From assembly GCF_948329825.1 (NCBI RefSeq), contig NZ_CAOJCM010000002.1:1113777-1177776 (forward strand): DNA of 64,000 nt. Reading direction: 5' to 3'. The DNA is from Paenibacillus sp. JJ-100 (lineage in GTDB: Bacteria > Bacillota > Bacilli > Paenibacillales > Paenibacillaceae). The notes under the pieces are model-generated. The model was not told where the DNA came from, searched no databases, and worked only from the letters and a program-made list of their open reading frames with translations. Each line of letters begins with the position of its first letter. Within the stretch, counting starts at the first letter, position 1. A program made the position numbers and the translations under genes. Positions 26,335-35,531 of this stretch are shown piece by piece.

Positions 26335-27732
26335 TTAATACACTGGAGTGTTTGGAGTGTTCTTCTCTTTCTTTCCATACAAAATATAAGTAAGCACACA
26401 AGACACTGCAAATGCAATCACAACGCCAACTATAGCATGTAACAGATTCAGACTACCTTCTTCTTTGAAAATTGTCAGTTCTAACAAGCTTTGTCCTCCA
26501 CTCGCTACAAAGGCTTGCACAGATAATAATCCGAGGTAGAGCCCTCCTGCTGCTCCGCCCAGTATGGCCGCATAGAATGAGGATTTTTTTCTCATATTTA
26601 CTGCATAAAAGGCTGCTTCAGTAATTCCAAGGAGAGCTGTTCCCGATGCCCAGAATGCCAGCTTCCGGAAGGATGCATCTCTTGAACGAAGTCCGAGGGC
26701 AAGAGAGGCTCCAGCCTGTCCAACTACGGCAACTAACATGCCTCCGATTATTACAGAGGAACCGTTCATTACTAATTCATTAATTAAAGTTGGAATCAGC
26801 ATATAGAGGGTTCCAGTCATTGTTAAAAACAAGCTGAATGCACCCATCAATACAACTACCAAAATCGGATGATCAGCGGCCATCGTGTCCATGAATTCGG
26901 GCAGTCTACTTTCAATCCATTCGCCAACCGTTCCCAGGACCAGTAACATGACTGGCACAAGAATGAGTAACGTCAAAAATGGAGCAACGATGTCTGGTAT
27001 GCCTTTCAGATGTAGCCGTTTAATCCCTCTCTCCAGATAAGCTGCTGCACATACCACTAGAATGACCCAGATGACAGCTGAATAAAAGGCAGGTTGATTC
27101 GCAAGTTGAACCTCTAGAAAATATACGCTCTGCTCACCGGAAAATAACGAGGCAACCTCTGAATGAAACATTAATCCACCGAGTACTGCTGCCACGTAGA
27201 CATTACTCTTCAACAGGCGAGCCGTGCTGACAGCGGCCAATACTGGAATCAGATAGAAAGCACTGTCTCCAATAATTCTAAAGATCGTAAAGGTCTGGCT
27301 CTCCATTAGGGTAGATGACTCTGAGCTTAAAGAATCAATAAAATAAATTAATGCTAGTATAATTTTTAAAACCCCTGCACCCAGAATGATAGGCATCAAA
27401 GGTATGAATATATCAGACACGAACCGAATCGGGGAGGATCTTTTCTTCCTCTTAGATGTAGACCCTTCTAGCTTGGACTCTACACCGTCTCCAATCTTCA
27501 ACTCCTGCATCGTGTTATAGATAGAACCGGAAACATCTTTTATATTCAAACGGCATTGTTCACCAGTGAACTGTACATCTGCTTCTACAGTTGTTGAGGC
27601 GAGCAACGACAGATCCATTTGCGTTCGATCTTTCAAGATCAGTATTGTTGAATCCAAACTTTGCTCTATCCTTGTAACATTCTCCTTACCTCCAGCTAGT
27701 CTTAACCATTCCTCAATTTCTTTGTTAAACAT
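26335..27732 (-). CDS. PTS EIIBC-like protein (beta-glucoside type) without the EIIB phosphorylation Cys
   Basis: A 465-residue protein with the layout of BglF/sucrose-type PTS permeases: an N-terminal EIIB-like domain (1-80) and an EIIC membrane domain (about 100-450) with about ten helices and the signature GITEAAFYAVNMRKK (canonical GITEPAIYGVN). In the EIIB part the frame GGKENVTRIEQSLDST aligns without gaps to the usual GG-ENV---THCATRLR, which puts Ser25 where the phosphorylated Cys should be and Gln for the preceding His. Family knowledge says that Cys accepts the phosphoryl group, so sugar phosphorylation by this chain alone should fail. It may be a sensor, a facilitator, or work with another EIIB. 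No antiterminator gene or EIIA is adjacent. Confidence 0.85.
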   Translation of the reverse strand: MFNKEIEEWLRLAGGKENVTRIEQSLDSTILILKDRTQMDLSLLASTTVEADVQFTGEQCRLNIKDVSGSIYNTMQELKIGDGVESKLEGSTSKRKKRSSPIRFVSDIFIPLMPIILGAGVLKIILALIYFIDSLSSESSTLMESQTFTIFRIIGDSAFYLIPVLAAVSTARLLKSNVYVAAVLGGLMFHSEVASLFSGEQSVYFLEVQLANQPAFYSAVIWVILVVCAAAYLERGIKRLHLKGIPDIVAPFLTLLILVPVMLLVLGTVGEWIESRLPEFMDTMAADHPILVVVLMGAFSLFLTMTGTLYMLIPTLINELVMNGSSVIIGGMLVAVVGQAGASLALGLRSRDASFRKLAFWASGTALLGITEAAFYAVNMRKKSSFYAAILGGAAGGLYLGLLSVQAFVASGGQSLLELTIFKEEGSLNLLHAIVGVVIAFAVSCVLTYILYGKKEKNTPNTPVY

Positions 27733-28139
27733 ACAAATAATCTCCTTAATGATGGGGTAATCCCGTGTTTTGTGATGTATCTTAATCTATATACACATTT
27801 CCACCAATAAACTTCAATAGGGTAAAATAACCAAATTTACATACTTTTCATGTTTATTTATACAAGGCATATAGACCTATCCCTTTATAATTTTCAGAGA
27901 CTTATTTTACGGTGCAACCCCTTTCTATTCCTCTCGTTACGCTTCTTCTTGAATAAAAAAAATCCTACCAAAATGTTTATATTAATCACAAAAAATCCCC
28001 TTCATTTGACAAGATGAAGCCATCGTTAAAGATGTCTTTTTCTCTTATCAACTAGAAGGGGATCTCACCAATGAACAGACACTTCTGTTCCTTTTGTGCC
28101 GATACATTTTGAATTAGAATTTCAATAGTTACTAATAAC
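27733..28139. other. Spacer between the hcp stop and the PTS-like gene
   Basis: A 407-base region. The part next to the PTS-like start (27733-27960) is AT-rich with a good AGGAGATTATTTGT ribosome binding site and otherwise nothing I can name. The rest contains the 27995-28063 inverted repeat and a 13-codon plus-strand frame at 28071-28112 (MNRHFCSFCADTF after an AAGGGGAT), which is too short to call a gene. Confidence 0.4.
27995..28063 (-). terminator. Long-loop terminator-like inverted repeat downstream of hcp
   Basis: ATCCCCTTC (27995-28003) and GAAGGGGAT (28055-28063) are perfectly complementary; on the minus strand the second arm is followed by TTTTTGTG, as in a terminator. Inside lies a competing hairpin CTTCAT/ATGAAG (loop of 8) that shares the GAAG bases, so the two folds exclude each other. 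Confidence 0.5.
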
Positions 28140-29438
28140 TTAAGACAGAGCAAGCATGGCGTTCAGGTCTTCTTCTGCGGTCGTAATCAGTTTTAACCCG
28201 AACAGATCTACAAGCACTTCCAACACACCTTCTGAGATAAATTCAGGTGGTTTAGGACCAATCCGGATATCCTGAATGCCGAGGCTGAATAGTCCGAGCA
28301 GAATCGCTACCGCTTTTTGTTCAAACCAAGACAGCACGATACTTACAGGAAGTTCATTCACGCTACAACCAAAAGCATCTGCCAAGGCCATCGCAATTTT
28401 TACGGTTGAACCTGAGTTGTTGCATTGTCCCAGGTCGATATACCGTGGAATTCCCGTGTCTCCTACAGTACCGTAATCTACATCATTGAAACGGAACTTA
28501 CCACAGGACGTGGTGAGAATAACGGTGTCATTCGGTAGAGACGTAGCGAGTTCCCGGTAATAGTTACCGCCCTTGCCTGGTGCGTCACAACCCGCAATCA
28601 CGAAGAAACGACGGATATGTCCGTCTTTGACCGCTTGGATAATCTCTGGTGCAAGTCCAATTACCGTCTCATGGTGATACCCTGTCGTTAACACCTGCTC
28701 AGATTGTACATTTGCCGAAGGCAGTGATAACGCATGCTCAATTAGAGGTGAGAAGTCTTCTCCAATAATCTTCGTTACTCCTTCCAAACCAGCTACTTCA
28801 TAGGAAAAGAAACGATCTGCATATGTGCCTTTGATTGGCATGACGCAGTTGGTGGTTGCCAGAATGGCACCCGGAAACTCTTCAAACAGTCTACGCTGAT
28901 CGTACCAGGCTTTACCGATATTCCCTTTCAGATGAGCATACTTTTTCAATGCGGGATAACCATGGGCCGGCAGCATTTCGGAGTGAGTGTAGATATTGAT
29001 ACCTTTGCCTTCGGTCTGACGCAGCAACTCCTCCAGTGCATATAGATTGTGCCCTGTAACCACGATACATTGACCCTCGATTCGATTCTGACTCACCGTA
29101 ATTGGCTGTGGAATCCCAAAGCGATCCGTATGGGCACGATCCAGTACATCCATGATACGAATGGCGGCATTTCCAACTTTCATGGCCATCTCCAAATGTT
29201 CTTGCTGATTGAAATTCGAATTCGTAAGCGTCATATATAAAGCTTCATGTGTTATCCGGTCCACCTCAGGATCGGTATATCCTAACTGACGTGCATGTGT
29301 TGCGTAAGCGGCAATCCCTTTCAATGCAAAAATCATCGTATCCTGCAAGCTAGCAATGGTCTCATTTTTACCACATACCCCTATGACTTTACATCCACCG
29401 CTCGGTGTTTGTTCACATTGATAACAAAACATATCCAA
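28140..29438 (-). CDS. hcp: Hydroxylamine reductase (hybrid cluster protein)
   Basis: A 432-residue hybrid cluster protein. The N-terminal FeS ligands follow C-x2-C-x7-C-x5-C (MFCYQCEQT then GGCKVIGVCGK, Cys 5, 8, 16, 22). Hybrid-cluster ligands are visible further on: GCDAPGKGGNYY, LTTSCGKFRFND and DLGQCNNSG. It is about 100 residues shorter than the E. coli enzyme, as in the compact class that lacks the extra helical domain. Family members reduce hydroxylamine and handle NO in anaerobic cells. An FNR-like site lies at about -41 from a plausible start point, consistent with oxygen-limited induction. Confidence 0.93.
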   Translation of the reverse strand: MDMFCYQCEQTPSGGCKVIGVCGKNETIASLQDTMIFALKGIAAYATHARQLGYTDPEVDRITHEALYMTLTNSNFNQQEHLEMAMKVGNAAIRIMDVLDRAHTDRFGIPQPITVSQNRIEGQCIVVTGHNLYALEELLRQTEGKGINIYTHSEMLPAHGYPALKKYAHLKGNIGKAWYDQRRLFEEFPGAILATTNCVMPIKGTYADRFFSYEVAGLEGVTKIIGEDFSPLIEHALSLPSANVQSEQVLTTGYHHETVIGLAPEIIQAVKDGHIRRFFVIAGCDAPGKGGNYYRELATSLPNDTVILTTSCGKFRFNDVDYGTVGDTGIPRYIDLGQCNNSGSTVKIAMALADAFGCSVNELPVSIVLSWFEQKAVAILLGLFSLGIQDIRIGPKPPEFISEGVLEVLVDLFGLKLITTAEEDLNAMLALS

Positions 29439-29788
29439 TTCCCTCCAAACCAGATTAGCTCTTGATTAGAAAATAGCGTAACAGAGCTGGAGGATGGTAA
29501 TTGTGATTTTACACACAGTTTAACAAACAAATATCCATATTATCCCTTTTTGGACTTCATTCAGACAATGAGGCTGAGCTTATACCGCAAAAAGTCAAAA
29601 CTTTAATTCCAGTGATGCTGCCTCTGCGCATAAGTATCACCGGAATTATAAATAATGACATAGACTACGCATACTTCCTAATCTGTCGCTAAACTATATA
29701 TGATGTTAGAATAATAACATCCTTGGCGATTCTAATTTCCGTCCGCCCGGGTAATACATATATAAATCAATATCAAGGAGCTGGTCCA
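29439..29788. other. Divergent promoter region between hcp and the P-type ATPase
   Basis: A 350-base spacer. On the hcp side there is an FNR-like site (29502-29517) with TACGCT (29480-29475) as a possible -10. On the ATPase side I see an AT-rich stretch around 29690-29720 but no clear promoter. No gene is visible. Confidence 0.4.
29502..29517. promoter_or_regulatory. FNR/CRP-type operator candidate upstream of hcp
   Basis: TGTGA-TTTTAC-ACACA matches TGTGA-N6-TCACA at nine of ten positions. Its centre is about 41 bases from a start point set by the TACGCT -10 candidate, the spacing of FNR-activated promoters. Confidence 0.55.
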
Positions 29789-32440
29789 TTGCAACATTAC
29801 AAACACAACACAGAGGAAGTATTGCAGGAAGTTCAGAGTTCCGAACGTGGACTGTCCACATCCGAAGCCAAAAAAAGATTAGAAACTGTAGGGTATAACG
29901 AGTTAAAAGGGAAAGATGCTACTCCCATCTGGAGATTGTTTCTTGAAAATTTCAAAGATCCCATGGTCATCGTGTTACTCATCGCCGCTGCTGTGCAGAT
30001 TGTGCTTGGACATGTGATCGAATCCTTAATCATATTTCTCGTCATCCTGCTTAACGCGGTTATCAGCGTAGTCCAGACCAAGAAGGCAGAAAGCTCACTA
30101 GATGCCCTCCGGCAGATGTCCGCTCCAGAAGCCAAGGTCATCCGGGATGGGCAGAAACAGACACTCCCTGCAAGGGAACTTGTTCCTGGCGATATCGTAC
30201 TTCTGGATGCAGGAGATTACGTGCCTGCAGATGGTCGCATTCTGGAATCCGGCAGTCTGAAAATAAATGAAGGCATGTTGACGGGAGAATCTGAAGCTGC
30301 GGAGAAACATGCCGACGCCATCCATGAAGAAGCGGGAATTGGGGATCGTCGCAATATGGCATTTAGCGGATCGCTCGTTGTGTATGGCCGGGGCACCATG
30401 GTGATCACAGGTACAGCCCTGCAAACTGAAATTGGAAAAATCGCAGAATTGATTGAAAATGCGGAAGCCAAAGAAACACCGCTTCAGCGCAAACTGGAAT
30501 CATTCAGCAAAAAGCTGGGCTTCTTCATCCTGGGCCTGTCCATTCTTATTTTCGCCATTGAAACTGGACGTGTGTGGCTGACAGAAGGCACTGAAAATAT
30601 TGGCCCATCACTCGTCAACGCACTAATGTTCGCTGTAGCCGTTGCTGTAGCTGCGATCCCGGAAGCTCTCTCATCGATCGTTACCATTGTACTGTCTCTG
30701 GGCACCAGCAAGATGGCCAAGCAACATGCGATTATCCGCAGATTACCTGCAGTAGAGGCCTTAGGGTCAGCGAGTATTATCTGCACGGACAAAACGGGTA
30801 CCCTTACGCAAAACAAAATGACTGTCGTAGATTATTACATTCCTCATGGCACCAAAGACGAATTCCCTGATGATCCAGCCGAATGGTCAGAAGAGGAACG
30901 TCGATTGTTACATATTGCCGTGCTCTGCAATGATTCCAACATCAACCAGGAAGGCAAGGCACTTGGTGATCCTACCGAGGTCGCGCTCATTGCGTTCAGC
31001 AACAGTGTGAACAAAGATTACAATGAAATTCGTGACCAGTTTCCACGGGAAGCGGAGCTTCCTTTTGACTCGGATCGCAAGCTCATGAGTACAGTTCATA
31101 CCTTTGAGGGACAAACGGCGTTGCTGACCAAGGGCGGCCCCGATGTGTTGTTCAGTCGCTGTACTCATGTATTTATTCATGGTGAGGTGCAGCCGCTGAC
31201 CCCCGAGATTCGAGCGCAGTTTGAAGAGAAAAATGAAGCATTCTCCAAACGTGCTTTTCGGGTTTTGGCTTACGCGTACAAACGGTTTGATGACAAAAAA
31301 GAGGTTACTCCTGAGGACGAATCCGATCTTATATTAGTAGGTCTGACCGCCATGATTGATCCACCGCGCGAAGCAGTCTACAGCTCCATTGAGGAGTCGA
31401 AGAAGGCGGGTATTCGCACCATTATGATCACTGGTGACCACAAAACTACCGCTCAGGCGATCGGTATTGATATCGGGCTGGCGGAGAAAGATGATCTTGC
31501 GATTACCGGTGCTGAGCTCGATAAGATGACGGATGAGGAGCTGGATGAGAAGCTCGAACACATCTCCGTCTATGCCAGGGTTTCACCTGAGAATAAAATC
31601 CGAATCGTTCGTGCTTGGCAGCGAAAAGGTAAAATTGCAGCCATGACCGGGGATGGCGTCAACGATGCACCTGCACTGAAACAGGCGGACATCGGCGTAG
31701 CGATGGGCAGTGGAACGGATGTCGCCAAAGATGCGGCAGCCATGATCCTGACGGATGATAACTTTGTATCCATCGTGAATGCAGTCAGTGTTGGACGGAT
31801 GGTGTTTGATAATATTAAAAAGGCTATCGCCTATCTGTTCGCCGGTAATCTCGGCGCCATTATCGCCATCCTCTTCGCACTGGTTGTCGGCTGGGTCAAT
31901 CCGTTCACAGCGCTACAGCTGCTGTTTATCAATCTGGTTAATGACTCCCTACCAGCCATTGCGCTTGGTACAGAGAAGGCTGAACCGGATGTGATGCAGC
32001 GTAAACCGCGAGACATTAACGAAGGTATCTTTGCAGGCGGAACGTTGCAGGCCGTTATTACCCGAGGGGTGCTAATCGGTGCTGCGGTAATCGTGTCCCA
32101 GTATATCGGACTCGGTATCTCGGAAGAGATCAGTGTCGCTATGGCATTCACCACTCTCATTCTGGCACGGAGTCTGCAAACTTTTGCAGCACGCTCCAAC
32201 ACACAGACCATCTTGCAGGTCGGTTTCCTGACCAACAAGCTGGTGCTTGGTTCGATCGTCGTCTGTCTCTGCCTCTACGGAATTACACTGATTCCAGGTA
32301 TTCGCGGTATCTTTGCCATCCCGGATACGTTTGGCTGGGATGAATTCCTAATCGCAGGCGGACTCGCGCTCGGCGCCGTCATCCTGATGGATATCATCAA
32401 ATGGATTCGCAATCGCGGCAAACAGTCCGTGCCGGCATAG
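29789..32440 (+). CDS. Cation-transporting P-type ATPase, Ca2+ (SERCA-like) type
   Basis: An 883-residue P2A-type pump. Order: N-terminal cation ATPase domain, TM1-2, actuator domain with TGES (MLTGESEAAEK), TM3-4 with VAAIPEAL (Ca site II), phosphorylation motif DKTGTLT at about Asp333, nucleotide domain with KGGPD, hinge TGDGVNDAPALKQADIG, and TM5-10 with NLGAIIAILFAL and FINLVNDSLPAIALG (site Asn/Asp). The TTG at 29789 is the likely start, since AAGGAG is 8 bases upstream. It would export Ca2+ (or Mn2+) using ATP, like YloB of Bacillus subtilis. A strong terminator follows. Confidence 0.94.
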   Translation: MQHYKHNTEEVLQEVQSSERGLSTSEAKKRLETVGYNELKGKDATPIWRLFLENFKDPMVIVLLIAAAVQIVLGHVIESLIIFLVILLNAVISVVQTKKAESSLDALRQMSAPEAKVIRDGQKQTLPARELVPGDIVLLDAGDYVPADGRILESGSLKINEGMLTGESEAAEKHADAIHEEAGIGDRRNMAFSGSLVVYGRGTMVITGTALQTEIGKIAELIENAEAKETPLQRKLESFSKKLGFFILGLSILIFAIETGRVWLTEGTENIGPSLVNALMFAVAVAVAAIPEALSSIVTIVLSLGTSKMAKQHAIIRRLPAVEALGSASIICTDKTGTLTQNKMTVVDYYIPHGTKDEFPDDPAEWSEEERRLLHIAVLCNDSNINQEGKALGDPTEVALIAFSNSVNKDYNEIRDQFPREAELPFDSDRKLMSTVHTFEGQTALLTKGGPDVLFSRCTHVFIHGEVQPLTPEIRAQFEEKNEAFSKRAFRVLAYAYKRFDDKKEVTPEDESDLILVGLTAMIDPPREAVYSSIEESKKAGIRTIMITGDHKTTAQAIGIDIGLAEKDDLAITGAELDKMTDEELDEKLEHISVYARVSPENKIRIVRAWQRKGKIAAMTGDGVNDAPALKQADIGVAMGSGTDVAKDAAAMILTDDNFVSIVNAVSVGRMVFDNIKKAIAYLFAGNLGAIIAILFALVVGWVNPFTALQLLFINLVNDSLPAIALGTEKAEPDVMQRKPRDINEGIFAGGTLQAVITRGVLIGAAVIVSQYIGLGISEEISVAMAFTTLILARSLQTFAARSNTQTILQVGFLTNKLVLGSIVVCLCLYGITLIPGIRGIFAIPDTFGWDEFLIAGGLALGAVILMDIIKWIRNRGKQSVPA

Positions 32441-32486
32441 TTATGGAAGGATGCAGACATATGCTTCCTTATGCAATATAGATTAG

Positions 32487-32529
32487 ATAAACAAGCAGCG
32501 CCCTCTTTTGGAAGGCGCTGCTTGTTTAT
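32487..32529. terminator. Bidirectional terminator between ATPase and VOC genes
   Basis: ATAAACAAGCAGCGCC and GGCGCTGCTTGTTTAT form a 16-bp perfect stem with an 11-base loop, flanked by A- and T-rich DNA. Confidence 0.88.
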
Positions 32530-32603
32530 CATGTTTATTTTTACATCAAAATAGATAAGATCTTTTCGTGCTTCCAGCTTGCTTCTATACCTGAACCTTG
32601 CTT

Positions 32604-32990
32604 CTAATCCTCCTGCTTGATTCCAAAGGCAATCCATCGTCCATCAATATCCTCAATAACAAATTCTTTGTTATTATAATCGGAATGGTGGAAGGAACGA
32701 ACAATCGTTACACCGGAATCGATACATTCCTGTTCCAGCTCTGCTTGCTGTTTCGTTATGAAATATGCATCGTATCCATAGCCATACAATTCTCGATTCG
32801 GGATGACTTTCTGACCATTACTCTGGGTTAAAATAATCTCGGTGCAATCACGATACAGGCAGACATGAGGCTCTGCAACATCTAAATATTCAACGACCCG
32901 AAACTTCAATTTTTGTTCATAAAATGCAGCAGTCCTCGTCATATCAAGGGTTGGGAACACACTGTGGGATTGTAATAGAACTGGATTCAT
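32604..32990 (-). CDS. VOC (glyoxalase/bleomycin resistance) family protein
   Basis: A 128-residue protein with the two beta-alpha-beta-beta-beta units of the vicinal oxygen chelate fold: VFPTLDMTRTAAFYEQKLKF at the first and YDAYFITKQQAELEQECIDSG at the second, ending EFVIEDIDGRWIAFG with a metal-site-like Glu. Family members bind antibiotics or catalyse isomerase or dioxygenase reactions; this one resembles the small bleomycin-resistance-type group. The ATG at 32990 has AAGGAG 9 bases upstream. Confidence 0.8.
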   Translation of the reverse strand: MNPVLLQSHSVFPTLDMTRTAAFYEQKLKFRVVEYLDVAEPHVCLYRDCTEIILTQSNGQKVIPNRELYGYGYDAYFITKQQAELEQECIDSGVTIVRSFHHSDYNNKEFVIEDIDGRWIAFGIKQED

Positions 32991-33303
32991 AGAACTAATC
33001 TCCTTCATCGTAAGATCATGTTGTGGTGCTGTTGTGGTGCTGTTGTGGTGCTGTTGTGGTGCTGTTGTGGTGCTGTTGTGGTACTGCTTCTGTCTGGAGT
33101 ATTGTGCCGCTGTGCTAATGTGGTATTTGGTTCAAACTTGTGTAAGCCTGTCTACGTCTGTTATGTAGTAACTCAGATGAATATAACAATATTGCCATAT
33201 ATACATATGGGGTGTAAAATAAAACATTGTCTTGTCCCCAACTCGGATAAAGCCAAATCCTATATATATTTTAGGATACTCTATATAAGACAGGAATGGT
33301 TAC
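32991..33303. other. Spacer upstream of the MFS pump gene
   Basis: A 313-base region between divergent genes. The first 100 bases hold the 11-bp tandem repeat. The rest contains possible promoter-like AT-rich DNA (around 33260-33285) ahead of the MFS start. An open frame through the repeat encodes only Cys/Val/Leu-rich low-complexity sequence and is not credible as a gene. Confidence 0.4.
33019..33084 (+). repeat. 11-bp tandem repeat, six copies
   Basis: The unit TGTTGTGGTGC is repeated six times head to tail, with five identical copies and the last differing at one base (TGTTGTGGTAC). The period is one helical turn and is not a multiple of three. Confidence 0.95.
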
Positions 33304-34656
33304 ATGAAAGAAAAAATTGTGATGCCACTCTGGACGTGCTGTCTCTTCATCGTGGTCATGAACACCACCATGTTTAACGTTTCGTTGCCTGTCATTATCC
33401 ATGATCTACAGATCACATCTGACCTCGGCTCTTGGGTAATCTCCAGTTACTCTATCGGATATGCCCTTTCTACGGTGATTTACAGTCGATTGTCCGACCG
33501 CATTCCTATTCGTAAACTGCTCACCGTTGGATTACTTATTCTCGGTTGCTCGTCCTTGCTAGGTTTGTTTGCACACAACTTTGCCTTGCTACTCACGACA
33601 CGAATTTTACAATCGGCAGGGGCAGGAGTTATGGCTGGCCTTGGTCTGGTCATAGCGAGCCGTTATATTCCGGTGGAACGTCGCGGTGCAGCTCTGGCAC
33701 TCATCTCGTCCGGTAGTGCGATGGCCTTTGGTCTGGGTCCTATTGTTGGCGGACTAATCAGCGAGTACATGGGCTGGAACGGGTTGTTTGCAATTACCGT
33801 GCTGGTGCTGCTAGCCCTGCCTGTACTGCTCTATTTTTTACCACGGGAAACGGCGAATAAAGAACAGCCATTTGACCTCATCGGTGCAGTACTCACCATT
33901 ATTAATGCGACCACCTTGCTCGTCGCAATTACGCAACGATCATGGGTATGGATTGTCATCGGGTTCGCATCTTTGGCGGCACATATCCTATATATTCGCA
34001 GAGCACGCACGCCTTTTGTGAATCCACATGTGTTTCGGACACCAGGTTTCACCCGGTTGATCATCATTGGTTTCTGTGTGCTGGTGGTCAATCTCGGGAA
34101 TCTATTCCTTATGCCGTTAGTGCTAGCCGATCTGTATCATCGTTCTGCCCTTGCGATTGGCCTGCTGATTGCTCCGGGAGCGATCATCTCCGCCTTCTGT
34201 ACCCGTTATGTAGGTCGATGGATTGATCGTTACGGCAATATGCGGTTTATGCTGATCGGACAGGGTATGATTGCCGCTGTACTTGTGCTGTTCATGCTAG
34301 GACTGGACTGGTCGGCTCTGATCATCACTGGGGGTTATCTGTTCTTCTCTCCGGCACTATCCGCCTCCATGGCCTCCCTGAACAATGAAGCCTCACGTGT
34401 ACTGCCTAAACACCAGATCGGCTCGGGTATGGGCTTACTGCAGTTGATCCAGTTTTTCGGCGGTTCGGTGTCTGTCGCCGTATGCGGTCTACTTCTTCAC
34501 GCCATACCGGGTATATCTGTCAAAGAAGCCTACCACGTAGTATATGGTTGTCTGTTGTTCGTATGTATCATTTCACTTGGACTGACCTTATGGCACAGCA
34601 AAGCTGCTTCACTAGCAAAGCGCAATGTAACTTCTGTACCAACTGGTCGCTCATAA
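33304..34656 (+). CDS. MFS drug:H+ antiporter-like transporter (14-TM type)
   Basis: A 450-residue membrane protein of the DHA2-like MFS group. TM1 is followed by NVSLPVIIHDLQ, motif A-like SRLSDRIPIRK links TM2-3, TM4 has RILQSAGAG with the conserved Arg and motif C appears as SSGSAMAFGLGPIVGGLISEY in TM5, which marks exporters. Hydrophobic segments number 13 to 14. Substrates of such pumps include dyes, tetracyclines and other lipophilic drugs. The ATG is preceded by a modest AGGAATGG. It faces away from the VOC gene; a resistance pairing is possible but not shown. Confidence 0.87.
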   Translation: MKEKIVMPLWTCCLFIVVMNTTMFNVSLPVIIHDLQITSDLGSWVISSYSIGYALSTVIYSRLSDRIPIRKLLTVGLLILGCSSLLGLFAHNFALLLTTRILQSAGAGVMAGLGLVIASRYIPVERRGAALALISSGSAMAFGLGPIVGGLISEYMGWNGLFAITVLVLLALPVLLYFLPRETANKEQPFDLIGAVLTIINATTLLVAITQRSWVWIVIGFASLAAHILYIRRARTPFVNPHVFRTPGFTRLIIIGFCVLVVNLGNLFLMPLVLADLYHRSALAIGLLIAPGAIISAFCTRYVGRWIDRYGNMRFMLIGQGMIAAVLVLFMLGLDWSALIITGGYLFFSPALSASMASLNNEASRVLPKHQIGSGMGLLQLIQFFGGSVSVAVCGLLLHAIPGISVKEAYHVVYGCLLFVCIISLGLTLWHSKAASLAKRNVTSVPTGRS

Positions 34657-34722
34657 AGCGAACTGCTGGCATTATAGCTCCTGGGTACAAATTAAAGATT
34701 CAACTAAGGATCAACTTATGTA

Positions 34723-34757
34723 AAAAAAGGCCCGCACCTGTTTGCGAGCTTTTTTTC
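34723..34757 (+). terminator. Terminator after the MFS gene
   Basis: GCCCGCA pairs with TGCGAGC (one mismatch) across a 6-base loop, with AAAAAAA before and TTTTTTT after. Confidence 0.75.
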
Positions 34758-34874
34758 TACTTGTTGCTATCATTTGATGAAATTTATGCATGTGCTGACC
34801 GCGCTTGGAGCAGGGCCGCAAATAAATGGAAGGCGGTAATTGTGGATCAGGGTTAACTTCAGCCCAGCTTCAGC

Positions 34875-35531
34875 TCACTTCGCTTCCAACGCCATCTTCC
34901 AGGCTTCGACAATGTGAACTGGTGCCTTACTACTGCTCTCTCCGCTACCTTCCTTCGTCCATAGCGGTGGATAATAGGCAAACACTTGACCTCGGTCCAG
35001 CTGTGCCATATCTTCCTGCCAGCCTTGCCAGCGAAAAGTTTCGTAAAATTGGTGCAGATCCCCTTCAGCCAGCCAAGTCATAAACTCTGAATATGAAAGT
35101 TCTGTCGACTCCCATTCTAATGCATCAGGCGCATAATAATGAACCTGTCCCGTACCACCATATTTACCGGTGTCCAGCGCAAAAAAACCTCCGGCAACAT
35201 CGTACGCAATGACCATCATACCCGGCAATGCTTCTACCGAGGGTTCAGCACCCAAGCCATTCCAGCTGGTTACACCCCCATACACACTCTCCCCGCCTGC
35301 TCCCAGCAGGGTAATCCATCCGTGATCTACTACTATGCCCTGAGTCTCGTATACAACCGCTCCCAGATAGGAGCGGGTACTCACTTGAAGCTCATATAGC
35401 GCTTCTCCTCCCCGTTCTGGTTGGGCCGGGACATAAGTATATGTATTTTCTCCCTGATCCAAAAGCTCTCTCAGTTCCCCCCAAGCATGATTTTCCCGGT
35501 CGATTAATTCGCTAACAGATAACTTGTTCAT
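34875..35531 (-). CDS. DUF2625 family protein
   Basis: A 218-residue soluble protein whose pattern RENHAWGELRELLDQ, VVDHGWITLLGAG, ITSWNG-like GVTSWNGLG, and GGFFALDTGKYGG followed by YYAPDALEWES fits DUF2625, a family of unknown function found in many bacteria. No signal peptide, metal motif or membrane segment is seen. It stands alone, facing the MFS gene, with the rsbQ-GGDEF operon upstream on the same strand but separated by a terminator. Confidence 0.72.
   Translation of the reverse strand: MNKLSVSELIDRENHAWGELRELLDQGENTYTYVPAQPERGGEALYELQVSTRSYLGAVVYETQGIVVDHGWITLLGAGGESVYGGVTSWNGLGAEPSVEALPGMMVIAYDVAGGFFALDTGKYGGTGQVHYYAPDALEWESTELSYSEFMTWLAEGDLHQFYETFRWQGWQEDMAQLDRGQVFAYYPPLWTKEGSGESSSKAPVHIVEAWKMALEAK

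Noticed and set aside
33018-33377. Open frame running through the 11-bp repeat and overlapping the MFS start
   Set aside because: The N-terminal part is only repeat-derived Cys/Val/Leu sequence, there is no ribosome binding site, and it overlaps the well-supported MFS gene in another frame.
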